Source of the DNA: Chrysophaeum taylorii
Taxonomy: Eukaryota > Sar > Pelagophyceae > Pelagomonadales > Pelagomonadaceae
Length of the DNA: 60,000 nt
Direction: 5' to 3'
Assembly (NCBI GenBank): GCA_029834535.1
Contig: JAQMWT010000537.1
Location: 1 to 60,000, forward strand
In this document: piece after piece, positions 39,049 through 49,798 of the stretch
How the letters are laid out: every line of letters starts with the position of its first letter
Numbering within the stretch: the stretch's first letter is position 1
Made by a program: the position numbers and the translations under genes
Notes under the pieces: generated by a model
Told to the model about the DNA's origin: nothing
Seen by the model: the letters and a program-made list of their open reading frames with translations, nothing else
Databases searched by the model: none

Positions 39049-39296
39049 CGGAATGAGAGTTACCGTGGCGGTGATGAAGTACTACCAGTCGGGAAGAGCT
39101 CCACGAACGAACAAAAGGTCTCAAGGTTGTCGATTTCGTCCATCGCCGCGCGTGCCTTGACGTTGCTCGGGAAGGGCTGGGCGAAAACGGAGAGGAATTC
39201 ATTGCGGTACTGGTCGGGGCCCACACCAGCCTTCGGCCGGAGCATGCGGTAAGTTTCACGCAGGGCGACCGAGAGTGTGGCGAGCCCTTGCGGGGG
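39049..39296 (-). pseudogene. N-terminal RT segment of D2 in a shifted frame, cut by element B
   Basis: Minus-strand text LATLSVALRETYRMLRPK, GVGPDQYRNEFLSVFAQPF and NLETFCSFVELFPTG precedes the RPMGIG block and fits the fingers region of a non-LTR RT. It ends in frame with stops at about 39060, so one indel separates it from the main ORF. Its 5' limit is the LTR of element B. Confidence 0.65.
39292..39296. repeat. Target-site duplication GGGGG of element B (left)
   Basis: GGGGG directly precedes the 5' LTR and follows the 3' LTR at 50122-50126. The right side has seven Gs, so the exact edge could slide by up to two bases. Confidence 0.75.
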
Positions 39297-39619
39297 TGTG
39301 CCGGCAACTCCTGACCGCTAAGGCTTACCCCCCCTCTCTCGAGGCTTGATACCCGTTCAACGGGACGCCTTCCCCTATCTTCCTAGTGACATCATACCTC
39401 TCTCTTGTGAGAAGCATTCTTGCAGTATTCTTGTAGTATTCTTGCTATCATATACCATCTCTCCATCTTGTTGAGAGGCTTGGTTAGCGTGAGCAAGGTG
39501 TGTGGCGAGCATATCCGACCCCGAGTCCGTGTATTCCTCGTTCAGTGAGGTCTAGGACGAGTCGGTGAGTACCCCCTTTGTCACCCGGGGGTCGGGAGTG
39601 GTTTTTCTGTGCCGCCATA
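39297..39619 (+). repeat. 5' LTR of element B (323 bp)
   Basis: TGTGCCGGCAACTCC...GCCGCCATA. About a dozen mismatches separate it from the 3' LTR by eye. Both copies end CATA where element A has CACA, so the terminal CA has become TA in this sublineage. Confidence 0.92.
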
Positions 39620-40049
39620 CGTGGTGGAACACACGAGATCGTGCGACTACATCGGTCGCCGACGAGCGAGTGCTGCCGTACGTGTTGTATTACGCGGTCC
39701 GGATTTGTACGTGCGCCCTGATCAAGCACACGGAGTTCCAGTGGACCGGTTTGCGTTGCGAAAATACGCGAGCGTTGTTTGTGTTCGTGCGATCCCAGTG
39801 ACGGCGAACACGCGTGCGAGTTGGAATCGCAGCGCATTCTCCCGGGAATTGATTTGGTATAGCTGAACGGTGGAAACTGTTTAGCGAGTGGGATCGCTAC
39901 CCACGGGCATTTTTGATTTGCCAGCGGATTGGAATTCCGCGAGTGCTGTTTTTACAGCGACAGATAGCGTTGTTGGAATCAACGTGCATTACTTCGAGTG
40001 ATCGGATCCGGACGTATTTCGAGACTCCTGATCGATATTTTGATACAGT
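39620..40049 (+). other. Untranslated leader of element B with candidate primer site
   Basis: 39622-39639 reads TGGTGGAACACACGAGAT, the likely primer site. The remainder has short frames only. The stretch GCGACTACATCGGTCG resembles GCGACTATATCGGTCG at the same place in element A (211-226). Confidence 0.55.
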
Positions 40050-40436
40050 ATGGATATAAACGCAGACGTGCGTGAGGAAGAATCTCCTCCCGTTCTTCCC
40101 GCCGCCCCTGAGATAGACCGCGAGGAAGGTGAATTAAGAGAGGCCGAGGCAGTCGACGTTGCTGACGTGCCCCCTGACGTGCCTCCGGATACTGCCATTT
40201 TTTCGCCGTTGAGTCCAACGACCCCGGACCGTGGCGAGCGTGTTACGATTGAGCGCGGATCTGCAGCCCGAAGTCGACTTCGTGAAGACCTCGAGCGGAG
40301 ACGTCGCGAAAATGAACGATTAGCTGAGCTTTTTGCTCGTGAAAGGGCTGAAGGGACAGAGGAAGCGGCTCGACGAGAAGTTGATATGCTCAATGATGCT
40401 TTACAGCACGAGATTGAGACCTCAGACCCTACGTGA
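40050..40436 (+). CDS. gag: Start of Gag, element B (acidic then coiled coil)
   Basis: The ATG at 40050 is the first one after the leader in a good frame. It gives 128 residues: an acidic, proline-rich start (MDINADVREEESPPVLP) and a strongly charged coiled coil (LREDLERRRRENERLAELFA). The frame stops at 40434, while the next frame (from about 40425) continues the same coiled coil (LREEVERFRRERDELLAERT). A one-base indel or a frameshift therefore joins it to the main Gag ORF. Confidence 0.6.
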   Translation: MDINADVREEESPPVLPAAPEIDREEGELREAEAVDVADVPPDVPPDTAIFSPLSPTTPDRGERVTIERGSAARSRLREDLERRRRENERLAELFARERAEGTEEAARREVDMLNDALQHEIETSDPT

Positions 40437-43400
40437 AGAGGTTGAACGATTTCGTCGTGAACGAGATGAATTGTTAGCCGAACGTACGCGTCGGGAGAGT
40501 AGACGCGAACGACCCGTGAGTCGACCCGAACCGGAGACGCCCGTGAGGCCGCCTGAACCGGAAAGGAACACTGAAACGGGGAATGAACCTCCGCCCCGAG
40601 TCGATACGGAGACTGATGGTAGGGCGGAAGTTGAGAATAAAGGTACGAAAATTTTACGGGGATTATCGCGGGGAATATCGCAGACGGTTGCGGACGCCTT
40701 CGAAAAGGGCAACTTGAGCCGATCCCGTCGACCCACCTCCAGCTTGAAGCCTGACAACTTCAAGCTCGTCATCGACGGCCGAGACCAACGGCAATTCAAT
40801 TTGGATTCGGCGGCGATGATGCATACTTTAGCAGATGACCATTACTCGGCCGAGAAATTACGTTACCTACTACCTGTGCATTTACGGGACACCGTTGCAC
40901 CAATTTTTGAGGAACACTTGCAGAAATACGAGGAGCTCTGCGATGAGCTACCGCACGGTCCGTCGTTTTACTTGAAGTTGGATACTGACGATGAAGAGCA
41001 TGGGGCCTCGGTTCGTCGCATCCGTCGTCTTAACAAGACGTATTGCGATAAGATTTTGGATTATTTTAGATCGACTTGCCGACCTCCGCGCACGCAGCAG
41101 GACCTGCTCGACAAGCTGCGGGAGGTCACCCAGGCTTCAGTTCCGAAGAAGTCTGGGGAGCGGCACGTCCAGGCGTATTGTACCAGATTCCAATCGGAAG
41201 CCTTGGAGTTTTGTTCCGTGTCCAGCCGCACGATGGATGATGTCGATATCCTCGACCAGCTTATCAGTGGATTGACATCCAAGGAGTTGAGGACCCGTGT
41301 GCGGACTATGAGGAGCGGACATCCAGACAGCTACGTGACTTTTAAGTCGATGGTAGCGCTTATCACGCGACTCGAGAACGACTTACGAAAGTTGATGGAG
41401 GAAGAGAAGGACAAAGGCCCTCCTAATCCGAAATCGAATAAACCGCCGCGAGGGCGGGGAGGTCGAGCTATGGCCTCCGATCAACAAGCCAAGCAAGATG
41501 CGGATAAACCGTCTGGGAATACGGATCCGCTGATCTTACGAGATCCTTTTTCGTGGGGCAAGAGGACGTGCCCGCACTGTGGGTTCTTCTGGACCACCCA
41601 TGATGAAGATGAACACGGAAATCGCGTGATTTGCAACCGCGATCCGGATCGTTACTACTGCGCGATGTGGCAGCGTATTCGTAAGCAGAAGAAGCAGCCC
41701 ATATCACGTTCCGATTGGGCGAAGCGCGATGATGCATCTCATGCGAACGCCACGCGCGGATCGGAGCCTTCTAATGAACTTCGAACAGCCCTCACCGATC
41801 TTGGAACCACAATGGCGACCATGGTGAGCGAGGTCAGAGGCATCAAAGATACTACGTCGCTTTCTACACGACAGCGAGACGGACGATCACCTTCTAGACG
41901 ATCGTCGCGACGACATCGAAGCCAGAGTCCTGATCGAAAGGCCAATACTCCTCAAAGCAGCCCGAGTCCTCGTCGTCACCGGAGCTCTAGTCGCAATTCG
42001 CGCCGGCGCCGACGTCATCGACATTACGATGACGAGTATGACGGAGGCAGATATCAGGATAGTTCGGGACATTCGAGCGCAACTTTCGCGTTCCAATCTT
42101 TATGCGACGCGCCGCCATTGTCGGGGGTTGTCTTTTACCCGACGGCGCGCCCCGCCCGAGTCTCCGATGATGTTGCCGATGTTGCTGTGACGAGCAGCCA
42201 TCGTTTGCAACAGGAGCAAAATACCACCAACGCTCGGATCGTTCGGTGGCCTTCTACATCGTATGTGGAAGCAATGTCAGATGCTACTTGGGATTCTCCG
42301 CACTACTGGGGAGACTCAGATTCGGAGACCGACGAGCCCATGCTGCAGGTTCCAGTGTCCCCACATTCGTCAATGTGCGTGTCTTGCAGGGCAGTTCACG
42401 ATGATGACGTTAGACCTTTTGAGTTGACGTCGGGGACGACGTCTTCTTTTCCTACGCCCCCCCCCCCCGAGCCCGTTTTAGCCGATGTTTTAGCCGATGT
42501 TTTAGCCGACACCGTTTTGGTCGCAGCAGAGCAGACCACAGCGGCGCCGATGGAGGAGAAGTTGACGGGAATGTCCGATTTGATGGACGAGAAACGACGA
42601 TTGCCAGAAGAGATAAAGGAGGAAGTATATGTGCCTCCGATTGAGAAGTGTCAGAATTCGTTGTCAGCGAAACTGGGGAATGAGGAAGCGGCCGAAGCGG
42701 CGAGCGCCAATATAGATTCAGCGGCGAGATGTAGAACGCCAGATATGGCAGCGGTGACGATGCAGATGCCGGGCGATGCGAAACCGGAGATACGATGTCA
42801 TCACACTGCACTGTCGCCGAGCGATGGGGAAAAGATTGAGCAAGACCTCATCACCATCGGTTGCCTGGACCCTGGTACACTTACGTTTATAGTTGGTCAC
42901 ATTTATAGACGACGAGACGGGCCGAATTTGGCAACGACTTTAGGCGTGGATGGAATGGCCGGTGTCTCCTATATTTGTCGTCGGATGGTTGAAAAACTGG
43001 AAAAGGATAGCATCATCCTTGACCGGGGCGATCTTCCAGTCGAGCGCACCCTGTGCGGGTCAGGATTGAGCAAGACGACTATCCACAAATGGGTCGCATT
43101 GCGGATTGCGCTTGCGGTCGACGTGGCCGTTCCAGTTGTTGCTATTGTGGCCGATACTAATCATTTATTTTTGCTGGGAGCGCGCGATATTCGAGTGTTG
43201 GGAGCCATAGTGGACTACCCGCGAAATCGCTTTGCGTTTCTACGCACACAAGTCGCTTACGGGCGCAAGAAGTTGAAGGTGCAGGATCGACGAGTAGATT
43301 CTCCGATTTTGATGTTCAGAACAACTTATGACGAGAGCAATCCCGTGGTAGTTCAGGTTTATGGGCAACAGCACCATGCGATGCAGCAGAGCCTGAGCAC

Positions 43401-43865
43401 AGTTGAGAACCGAGTCTACGCTCGCTTGTGCAAGATTGAAGACTTCCAGCGTCGACCGCCGAAACGAGCGGGAGCTTCGACGACTTGGGGAGTCCCTCCA
43501 GTTACGCCTTCTCAAAATTCGAACCGCGATGCCTATGAAGTGATAGCCTATGCTGCGCGCACGATGAAGGTCGAGCCTGGGCGCACCTACTGCGTGCCGG
43601 TCGCTCTTTCAGAGCCCATGGAAACTGGGCAAGTTTTCGTTGCTACGTCTTCTGGGTACGAGCAACTCGGGGTAGTCGATGGAATGTGTTCTTCTCCTGA
43701 GGATCGTGACAAGTTCGCAGCTCGAGTGGCGATATCCTCTACCCAGGATGTACCGACCGTGATTACTCAAGGTGAAGTCCTTGCTTTGGGCGACATTGTT
43801 CGTTTTGATGACGACCTGAATGCTGAGACGGTCGACGATTTAACGAAGGATGGTGAAGCCGAATC
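40333..43865 (+). CDS. gag: Gag and protease-like polyprotein, element B
   Basis: Useful coding starts near 40425. Blocks in order: coiled coil, then a Gag core (residues about 130-340: KPDNFKLVIDGRDQRQFNL, YLLPVHLRDTVAPIFEEHL, HVQAYCTRFQSEALEF). A zinc-binding-looking cluster follows (CPHCGFFWTTHDEDEHGNRV with ICNRDP..YYC), unlike the classical CCHC knuckle, then an Arg/Ser-rich linker. A retropepsin-like fold comes last: CLDPGTLTFI, GVDGMAGVSYI and, after 70 residues, FLLGARDIRVLGAIVDY. The active-site triplet D[ST]G is DGM in all family members. The open frame runs on into the SINE and stops at 43911. Confidence 0.8.
43852..43865 (+). repeat. 14-bp target duplication of SINE-like copy 1 (left)
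   Basis: GGTGAAGCCGAATC here and again at 44221-44234. Both copies are in the same reading frame. Confidence 0.95.
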
Positions 43866-44220
43866 GCCGACCGCGTGGTTGCGATGGAGGACGGTGCCTC
43901 ATGAATCCTGAGCCTTGCGAGGGCATCCGCCCTCCCGGCGTAGGTTGGCACCTATTCGCCTCCCGGGCGGGCTGGTTGGCAGCCAGAACGTTCGCAGTGG
44001 GACGGGGTATGGCCGGGGGGCGCAGACGGAAGGTTATCGACGAGTTGGTTGTCAGTCACATCGCGGTCTCCTCGTCGCATGGCGACAAGCTTGATGATCA
44101 CTCTCCGCCGACCCACCTTTCGGCGCCCCTCGTCTACAGGCCCGTGATTCCGGACTGGCTCCTGTCGGTCCGGCCTGGCTCCCATGCTCGGGAGAGGTCT
44201 GAAGTTAGTTAGTTAAGTTA
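43866..44220 (+). repeat. SINE-like retroposon copy 1 (355 bp) with GTTA tail
   Basis: Begins GCCGACCGCGTGGTTGCGAT and ends GAAGTTAGTTAGTTAAGTTA. The full-length 5' end known from other copies (CCTTACCCTGATC) is missing a few bases. It is flanked by a perfect 14-bp duplication. Poly-frame ORFs in it (such as 43850-44212) are present in all copies but stop at different places, so I do not treat them as genes. Confidence 0.9.
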
Positions 44221-44234
44221 GGTGAAGCCGAATC

Positions 44235-45829
44235 TAACAAGGCTAACTTATCATTCACTGTTTCGGTCGCAAGCCATCTTACTCAAGGCAATGCGGCTCC
44301 CGAACCGATGCTTTTGAGCTCACTGCAGAAGGCGTCTCCTTCTGCCGATAAGAAGAAGAATTCTCGTCAAGAATCGCTCGGTAACGACGATTTCGACCGA
44401 CGAACTGACGAGGAGGAAAAGAAATGCCGAGAAGTTACATATGGCGAGATTCGCCGAAGGTTTGAAAAGGTCCACTGGGTGCCGATCACGTATCGCAAGG
44501 TTGTGATGCTCTTTAGCGGCGCCGGTGGAAGTACTTTAGGACTGCAACGAGCGAACGAGTTGTGCGGGACGTCGTTTCGAGTCGTCCTTGCTCTTGACTC
44601 TTCAACAGCTGCCAACAAGGTTCATCCGAAGAATTTTCCGAAGATACCTGTTGTTCAGCACACGCTCTGCGGACGATATGACTCGACCCTCCGGTTGATC
44701 AAGGCTTATTTGCCTGAAGCGGAATGGTCATCGTCGATGTGTATAGCGTCTCCACCCTGCGTTCATTCAGCACTTGCAACTTGACATCCAGGGATGTTGG
44801 CAGGGGTGTTACGGCCACTAACTGGACGATGAAGCTGTGCAAAATGGCTGGCTTCATGATGTGGCTGATCGAACAGGAGGCGTCCATTATTTCGTATATA
44901 GCGCGCTTGCGCCCTTACGTGTACGTCGTCATTTTCATGATATCACGCCCACTCTGATGAGCTCTCGCGTGCGATTGTTGGTTTCCAGTCACCCAGTGTA
45001 CTTGCAAGAGGCTCCGAAGACATGCGTGAACATGCAACATAATTTTACTGCAGCTTTAGGTTATGCTCATGAACGCCACCTGCCCCGGCTGAATAATCTT
45101 GGCTCGTCCCGAGAAGCAACAGATACGGCTTACACCGTTACGCGAGTTCCTCTTCGTTTGGGACCGCATCGCTCGGACACTCAGCCTTTGACTCTCGAGA
45201 TGACGGCCGAGTTGCTCACGATGCCGGTGGACCATGATTGGGCTAGCTTGTCTAAGACAGATTCGTTCAAACATTTGGCGTCTGTCGTCCCTCCAGACAC
45301 TCTTGCGATTTTAGCAGTCGATCTGCACAACTCCGTGACCAGAGGTTTCCGCCAAAGTGGCGAAGTCCTGCCGACCGCGTTGAGCCCGACAGATCGATCC
45401 TTTGAGCAGTATTTGCGAATCTCCGACACCACCTTTCGTCACGTACAGATTCCGCAGTTAAATACGCGTACTCGTGTCGTTAAGTGGGTGTCAAAAGATG
45501 ATCTCCAGGATCTCACTAAATGGGAACCGCCGGAAGTTCCTATGCTTCCGCTTCCAACAGATGCGCCGGGGACGGCTCATGCTTTTTCTGCTGGGCCCCC
45601 CCGACAATCAAAAGTTGACGTTCCGCCGGATCCTGAACCTGAACAGGAGCCGAAAGTAAGGAGCGAGCCGAATGTCCGCGTCAAAGGTGAAAAGATCAAT
45701 AAGAGCCACCCAGAGGTGAGGTTCAAATACGAAGAAAGTTCGATGTGCCATGGAAGGATACGCCGCGCGACGCGGACGGTGTACCGTTACCGCAGACTCC
45801 CGAGCACGTCAAGGACAATTGTGCGATGA
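44235..45829 (+). pseudogene. C5 cytosine methyltransferase-like domain of element B
   Basis: This is the best-preserved copy. KVVMLFSGAGGSTLGLQRAN gives motif I (44512-44535 for FSGAGGST), and VVLALDSSTAANKVHPKNFP fits motifs II-III. SPPC at 44749-44760 is motif IV with its catalytic Cys. RHLPRLNNLGSSRE is a possible motif VIII region. LTLEMTAELLTMP, DHDWASLSK and HLASVVPPDTLAILAVDLH (VVPP at 45284-45295) correspond to motifs IX-X. ENV (motif VI) and the GN of motif X are not visible. One base is lost after SPPC and another shift lies near 44940. Outside the domain a proline-rich tail leads to the RT junction. Activity would need AdoMet-binding and Cys chemistry, both recognisable before decay. 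Confidence 0.8.
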
Positions 45830-46276
45830 AAGTCGTAATGTAATTCCGACGAAGGAAGAAGTTGAAAAGGTTGTTCGAGATATGGGAATTCCCGACAACC
45901 CGCATCTGGATGATGATGCGAAGATGATGTTGAGCCATTGCGTGCAATACGCGTGGGCTTTCTTTGATCCGATTGTGAGACCCGTGGACTCGCCACCGGC
46001 TTCTCTACGATTTAAAGACGCAAACCCACGACCGATCAAGATGACGCCCTATTGGTTGACGCCAGCAAAGCTCGAGTGTCTCAGAAACCAGGTCACTGAG
46101 TGGTGTCGCGATGGAGTCATCCGACCGGCGAACTCTCCGTGGGGATTCCCTGTACTGATGCTGCCTAGGAAGGGAGCAGAGGCCGAGACGTCGAATGCTT
46201 TTCGTGCTGCAGTTGACTTGCGTCAGCTCAATGATCAGCTGGTCAATGACAGTTGGCCGAATATTCGTCAAGATGA
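45745..46276 (+). pseudogene. pol: Reverse transcriptase, N-terminal part of element B
   Basis: VPWKDTPRDADGVPLPQTPE in frame 1 matches the start of Pol in A. A 5-base insertion near 45835 adds a stop and moves the frame, after which IPTKEEVEKVVRDMGIPDNP continues through RPANSPWGFPVLMLPRKGAE to WPNIRQDD. The SINE-like insertion then splits RT just before the catalytic Asp block. Confidence 0.85.
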
Positions 46277-46667
46277 CGATCGCTAACCGTTGGTTGCGAT
46301 GGAGGACGGCGCCTAACACGCTTGCTCCCTTCGGCGGCCCCGGCCGTCCCGGAGTGAGACGGTGCCTGCTCGCCTCCCGGGCTGGCCGGTTAGCACCCGG
46401 AAAGTCCGCGCTGGGATGGGGTTCGCTCGGTTGGGCAGAACGCGGCGGACAGGTCGATTGTTCGTGGACCAACACGTTTGCGGCCTGCGACGCTTTTGCA
46501 CGACTTCGCACAAGACCGCGCGCAGTGGCGGTCCGTCATCAACGAGTCCTCGTTCCTCGCCTCAGCCCCAACTGCGTGATTTTCCTCTGTGATTCCGGAT
46601 CGGCTCCTGCCTGTCCGGCCTGGCTCCCCATGCTCGGGAGAGGTCTGAAGTTAGTTAGTTAGTTAGT
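46277..46667 (+). repeat. SINE-like retroposon copy 2 (diverged) inside RT
   Basis: It starts near GATCGCTAACCGTTGGTTGC and ends GAAGTTAGTTAGTTAGTTAG. The first 40 and last 60 bases match the other copies, while the middle (46316-46580) is largely different, so it is a distinct subfamily or a chimera. The target in A is AAGATGATGC; here AAGATGA lies left and TGATGC right, so any duplication is only about 3 bases. Confidence 0.8.
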
Positions 46668-47230
46668 GATGCTTTTGGCTTTTCTTGCCATGCGCCGTTG
46701 GCGGTCGTGCATTGATATTCGATGGGGTTATCATAACTTACGTTTGGACGCCGCTGCTCAGGACGCTGCTACGATGGTTAGTCCACTTGGAGCCCATAGT
46801 TTCTTGCGCTTGCCTCTAGGAGTAAAAACAGCAGGAGCTCTCTTTTGTAAGCAGATGGCTACCGATTTTTCCACATGGATGTATAAGGACTTGGTCGCGT
46901 TTGTCGACGATATTATGATGGAATCGGATGAACTCCATCGACATTTACAAGTTTTGATTGAAGTGTTGTGCCATTTAGCACAGCGAGGATATAGTGGACG
47001 AACTTCGAAGTTCCACCTCCTCAAGGATGAAATCGAGTTTTTGGGACATATTTCGACTCCGGAAGGCTTGAAGCCGAATCCCAAGACGTTAGAAGCGCTG
47101 CAGCAGATGCCGATTCCCGGTACGTTGCCCAATACGTCCCCGAAGACCCAGATTCGATCTTTCATTGGCATGAGCAACTATTGCCGCCGATATGTGAAGA
47201 ATTATTCGAAGATTGTGGAGCCGCTTAGCG
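46668..47230 (+). pseudogene. pol: Reverse transcriptase core of element B
   Basis: LAFLAMRRWRSCIDIRWGYH carries the first catalytic Asp; LVAFVDDIMMESD is the FVDD box. FLGHISTPEGLKPNPKTLEA and SFIGMSNYCRRYVKNYSKIV complete the thumb and connection. The frame breaks near 47230, where A reads RRLCLEGVKFEW. Confidence 0.9.
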
Positions 47231-47231
47231 A

Positions 47232-49030
47232 TTGTGTCTTGAAGGCGTTAAGTTTGAGTGGACGCCTGAGTGCCAAAAGGCATGGGACACGATCATCGAA
47301 GCTTTGGTGGACTCTCGCGGAGTTTATCATCCTGACTACGATCTTCCTTTTCAGATCCGCTCGGATGCTTCCAAGGATGGTCTGGGTGCGTATCTTTTTC
47401 AGCTCGTGGAAGTCAAGGACGAAACCGGCAAGGTGACACGAGAGGAACGAGTAATTGAGTATTGGAGCCGAGCTGTGCCGAAAGAGATGCGGAACTATGA
47501 GCCTCGCCGGCTAGAGCTACTGGCAGTTATTCTTTCTCTTGAGCATTTCCGCTCTTATATCGAAGGTCACAAGACGATCCTTGAAACAGATCATCGCAAC
47601 TTGACGTTTTTACGAAAGGCGAAGCACTCGTCTGGGCAGTTGGCTCGATGGGCGATGCGGCTCGCCAATTTTGATCCTGAATTGGGCTACAAGCCAGGGA
47701 AGTCGCCGGGAATGAGTATCCCTGACTGTCTCTCTCGCAATCCTATAGATCATGTCATCGAGACGGACGAGTTTGGTGAACCCTTGAACCACGCGTATCT
47801 AGTGTGCCAAGAACTCCCTCGCTCTGTCGATGATGAAGGAGTACCTTTACCTGGGTGCCATGTCATTCTGTCGTTTGTTACGACTGAGTTGCCTGTGGGG
47901 AAAGAGGAAGAAGACATCGATTATCCGATGCAATTGGTCACGTCTCATGCTACGAAACAACGTCAGAAGCAGCGTCTGCAGACCCAGCCTAGTATTTTCC
48001 GTGATGCCGATGATTACCAAGAGTACATCCACAAGATTCCGGATAATTTGACTTTGGAAGAGATAGCCAAAGAGCAGATCACTGATGCTACTTGCGAGGA
48101 CATTCGTTATCGCATGGCTCAGGGCCATTCTCTTCGTCGGTACGGAGCCAATTATCGCTATCAAGTGGTGAAAGGAGTTCTCTACCGTGCCGCACCCGAC
48201 TTGCACCCGATGATAGTCGCACCCCGAACTTTACGGACGCGCATCATCCGATTGTACCATGACACACCTCTCAATGGTGGTCATATGGGTCGTCAAAGTA
48301 CAGTGCAGTCGATACTTGAACGTTTTTGGTGGCCCCACATGTCTAATGAGGTGGGTGCTTACATTGCTGGTTGCATAGTGTGCAAGAAAGCTCGTACGCC
48401 TGAACCAAAGAGAGCAGGCCTGCTTCAGCATCCGGTGTATGATGGTGATTGTGTCGTCCTTTGTATGGATTTGTTTGGACCTTTGCCCAGTGCTGGTCCC
48501 GAGACATATCTCATCGTCTTTTTTGATCCATTTTCTCATTTCTTGATTCTTGACGTACTACACCATAAGACTGCTGAGTCAATCCTCGAGTCTTTTGTCG
48601 CGAATATATTACTCAAAGGTTATCTACCTCAGAGGATTCGTACCGACAATGGGAAAGAGTTCGTCAACAAGTTGATGGAAGAGTTTTGTCGTCTTTTCAA
48701 TGTTCGGTATAGTACCACGATTCCGTATCATGCTCAGGCTAATCCTGCGGAAAGGGCCAACCGCTTTATCAAGGCTTTCCTCCGTGCGTGCCTTCTAAAC
48801 CGCAAGATCACGGAATGGCCCGAATTCGCGGAGTACATTGCTTTCTGTTACAATCGTAAATTTGCTCCAGGAACTCGGATTTCACCTTTCATGCTTTGTC
48901 TTATCCGACGGCCTTTATTGCCAGCCGATTGCACGATCATGGATCTTGATGTCCGCCGCCTGCCGAAAACTCGCTCCGATGTTGTGGCAGAGACTCGCGA
49001 GAGGCTGAAGTTCTATACCGCCACGGTGAA
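47232..49030 (+). CDS. pol: RNase H and integrase of element B
   Basis: RNase H: RSDASKDGLGAYLF, RRLELLAVILSLEHF, ETDHRNLTFL. Integrase zinc site: IRLYHDTPLNGGHMG and CIVCKKA. Catalytic triad: CMDLFGP, RTDNGKEF and NPAERANRF. All catalytic residues are kept. An indel near 49030 shifts the C-terminal domain to frame 2, so the annotated open frame past this point (to 49439) is out of frame. It overlaps no start codon; it depends on upstream translation. Confidence 0.9.
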
Positions 49031-49768
49031 CAACCTCGTGAGAAGGCTCTTCGTAAACAACGTCTCGCCTATAATGCGGACCATGTTGATGTGGAGTATG
49101 AAGAAGGCTCACATGTTCTGTTCTAAATTCCTTTTCTTCAGAACAAGCTTCGACCGGAATGGCGCGGTCCATTCGTTATTTTGGAACGCTTGTCCCCGGT
49201 CACTTACAGGATCGAGTCTCTTGATTCTCCTCCCGAACGCCGCTTTGTTCATGTTAGCCAGATCATTCCTGCGATGGTTTCTCCAGTGGTCGATCGAGCT
49301 GTGCCCAAGCCCAAGGAGACCTTTCGGGATGATTACAATCATGGTAAGTTCGTTATCTTTCGGATTCCGGATAACAAACGGTTCGATTGGCGAAAGAAGA
49401 TTTACGTCGCTGAAGTTTATGAACCCTATGATTTTGTGAATGACCGAGTCGCTCTGCATTTCCATGCTGATCTTGGTCCCCATGACAAGGTTTCTTATTA
49501 CAAGCCTACATCACATCTCCCTACTCGCAAGCTTAAGCCGGAATACAAGGACGTGGACGGTCGCAGTTTCACCGACAAGACCAAGGTCAACAACAGTACC
49601 ACTCCCTGTGTCACCGACTTCGCCCCGTATGAGATCGATGTGTTGATTCCTAAGTTCACTTTGCGTGGTGGACGCGTTCTTGGGCCTGTCGTCGAACGTG
49701 TCTACAAGAAGATTCGTTCCCGAGACGCTCATTCAGCCAAGGCTCGTGCTTCTCGCCGGACTCGCTGA
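49031..49768 (+). pseudogene. pol: Integrase C-terminal domain of element B
   Basis: From 49181 the frame reads ERLSPVTYRIESLDSPPERR, KFVIFRIPDNKRFDW, YVAEVYEPYDFVNDRVALHF and FTLRGGRVLGPVVERVYKKI, about 80 percent alike to A by eye. The 49031-49180 part (PEWRGPF equivalent) is shifted. The domain is conserved in C too, despite decay elsewhere, so it mattered to the family. Confidence 0.85.
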
Positions 49769-49798
49769 GGGCAGCTCGTGTTCTCACCAAGGGAGTCC

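Larger units (their letters stand above)
36305..39296 (-). mobile_element. Non-LTR retrotransposon copy D2 (RT plus PD-(D/E)XK type)
   Basis: The minus strand runs from a truncated 5' coding part at 39296, through an RT-bearing 879-codon ORF, to the 3' UTR at 36305-36408. Ty3/gypsy element B is inserted at 39297 inside its 5' coding part. The 17 bases between B and C (50122-50138) are probably more of the same element. The (CAAA)n tail is absent here; a helicase unit follows directly. Confidence 0.85.

Noticed and set aside
43850..44212. ORF beginning in Gag and running through the SINE-like copy (also 57271-57582 and the end of 53019-54482)
   Set aside because: The same ORF recurs in each SINE-like copy but its length depends on flanks. 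The SINE is non-coding by structure (GTTA tail, target duplications).
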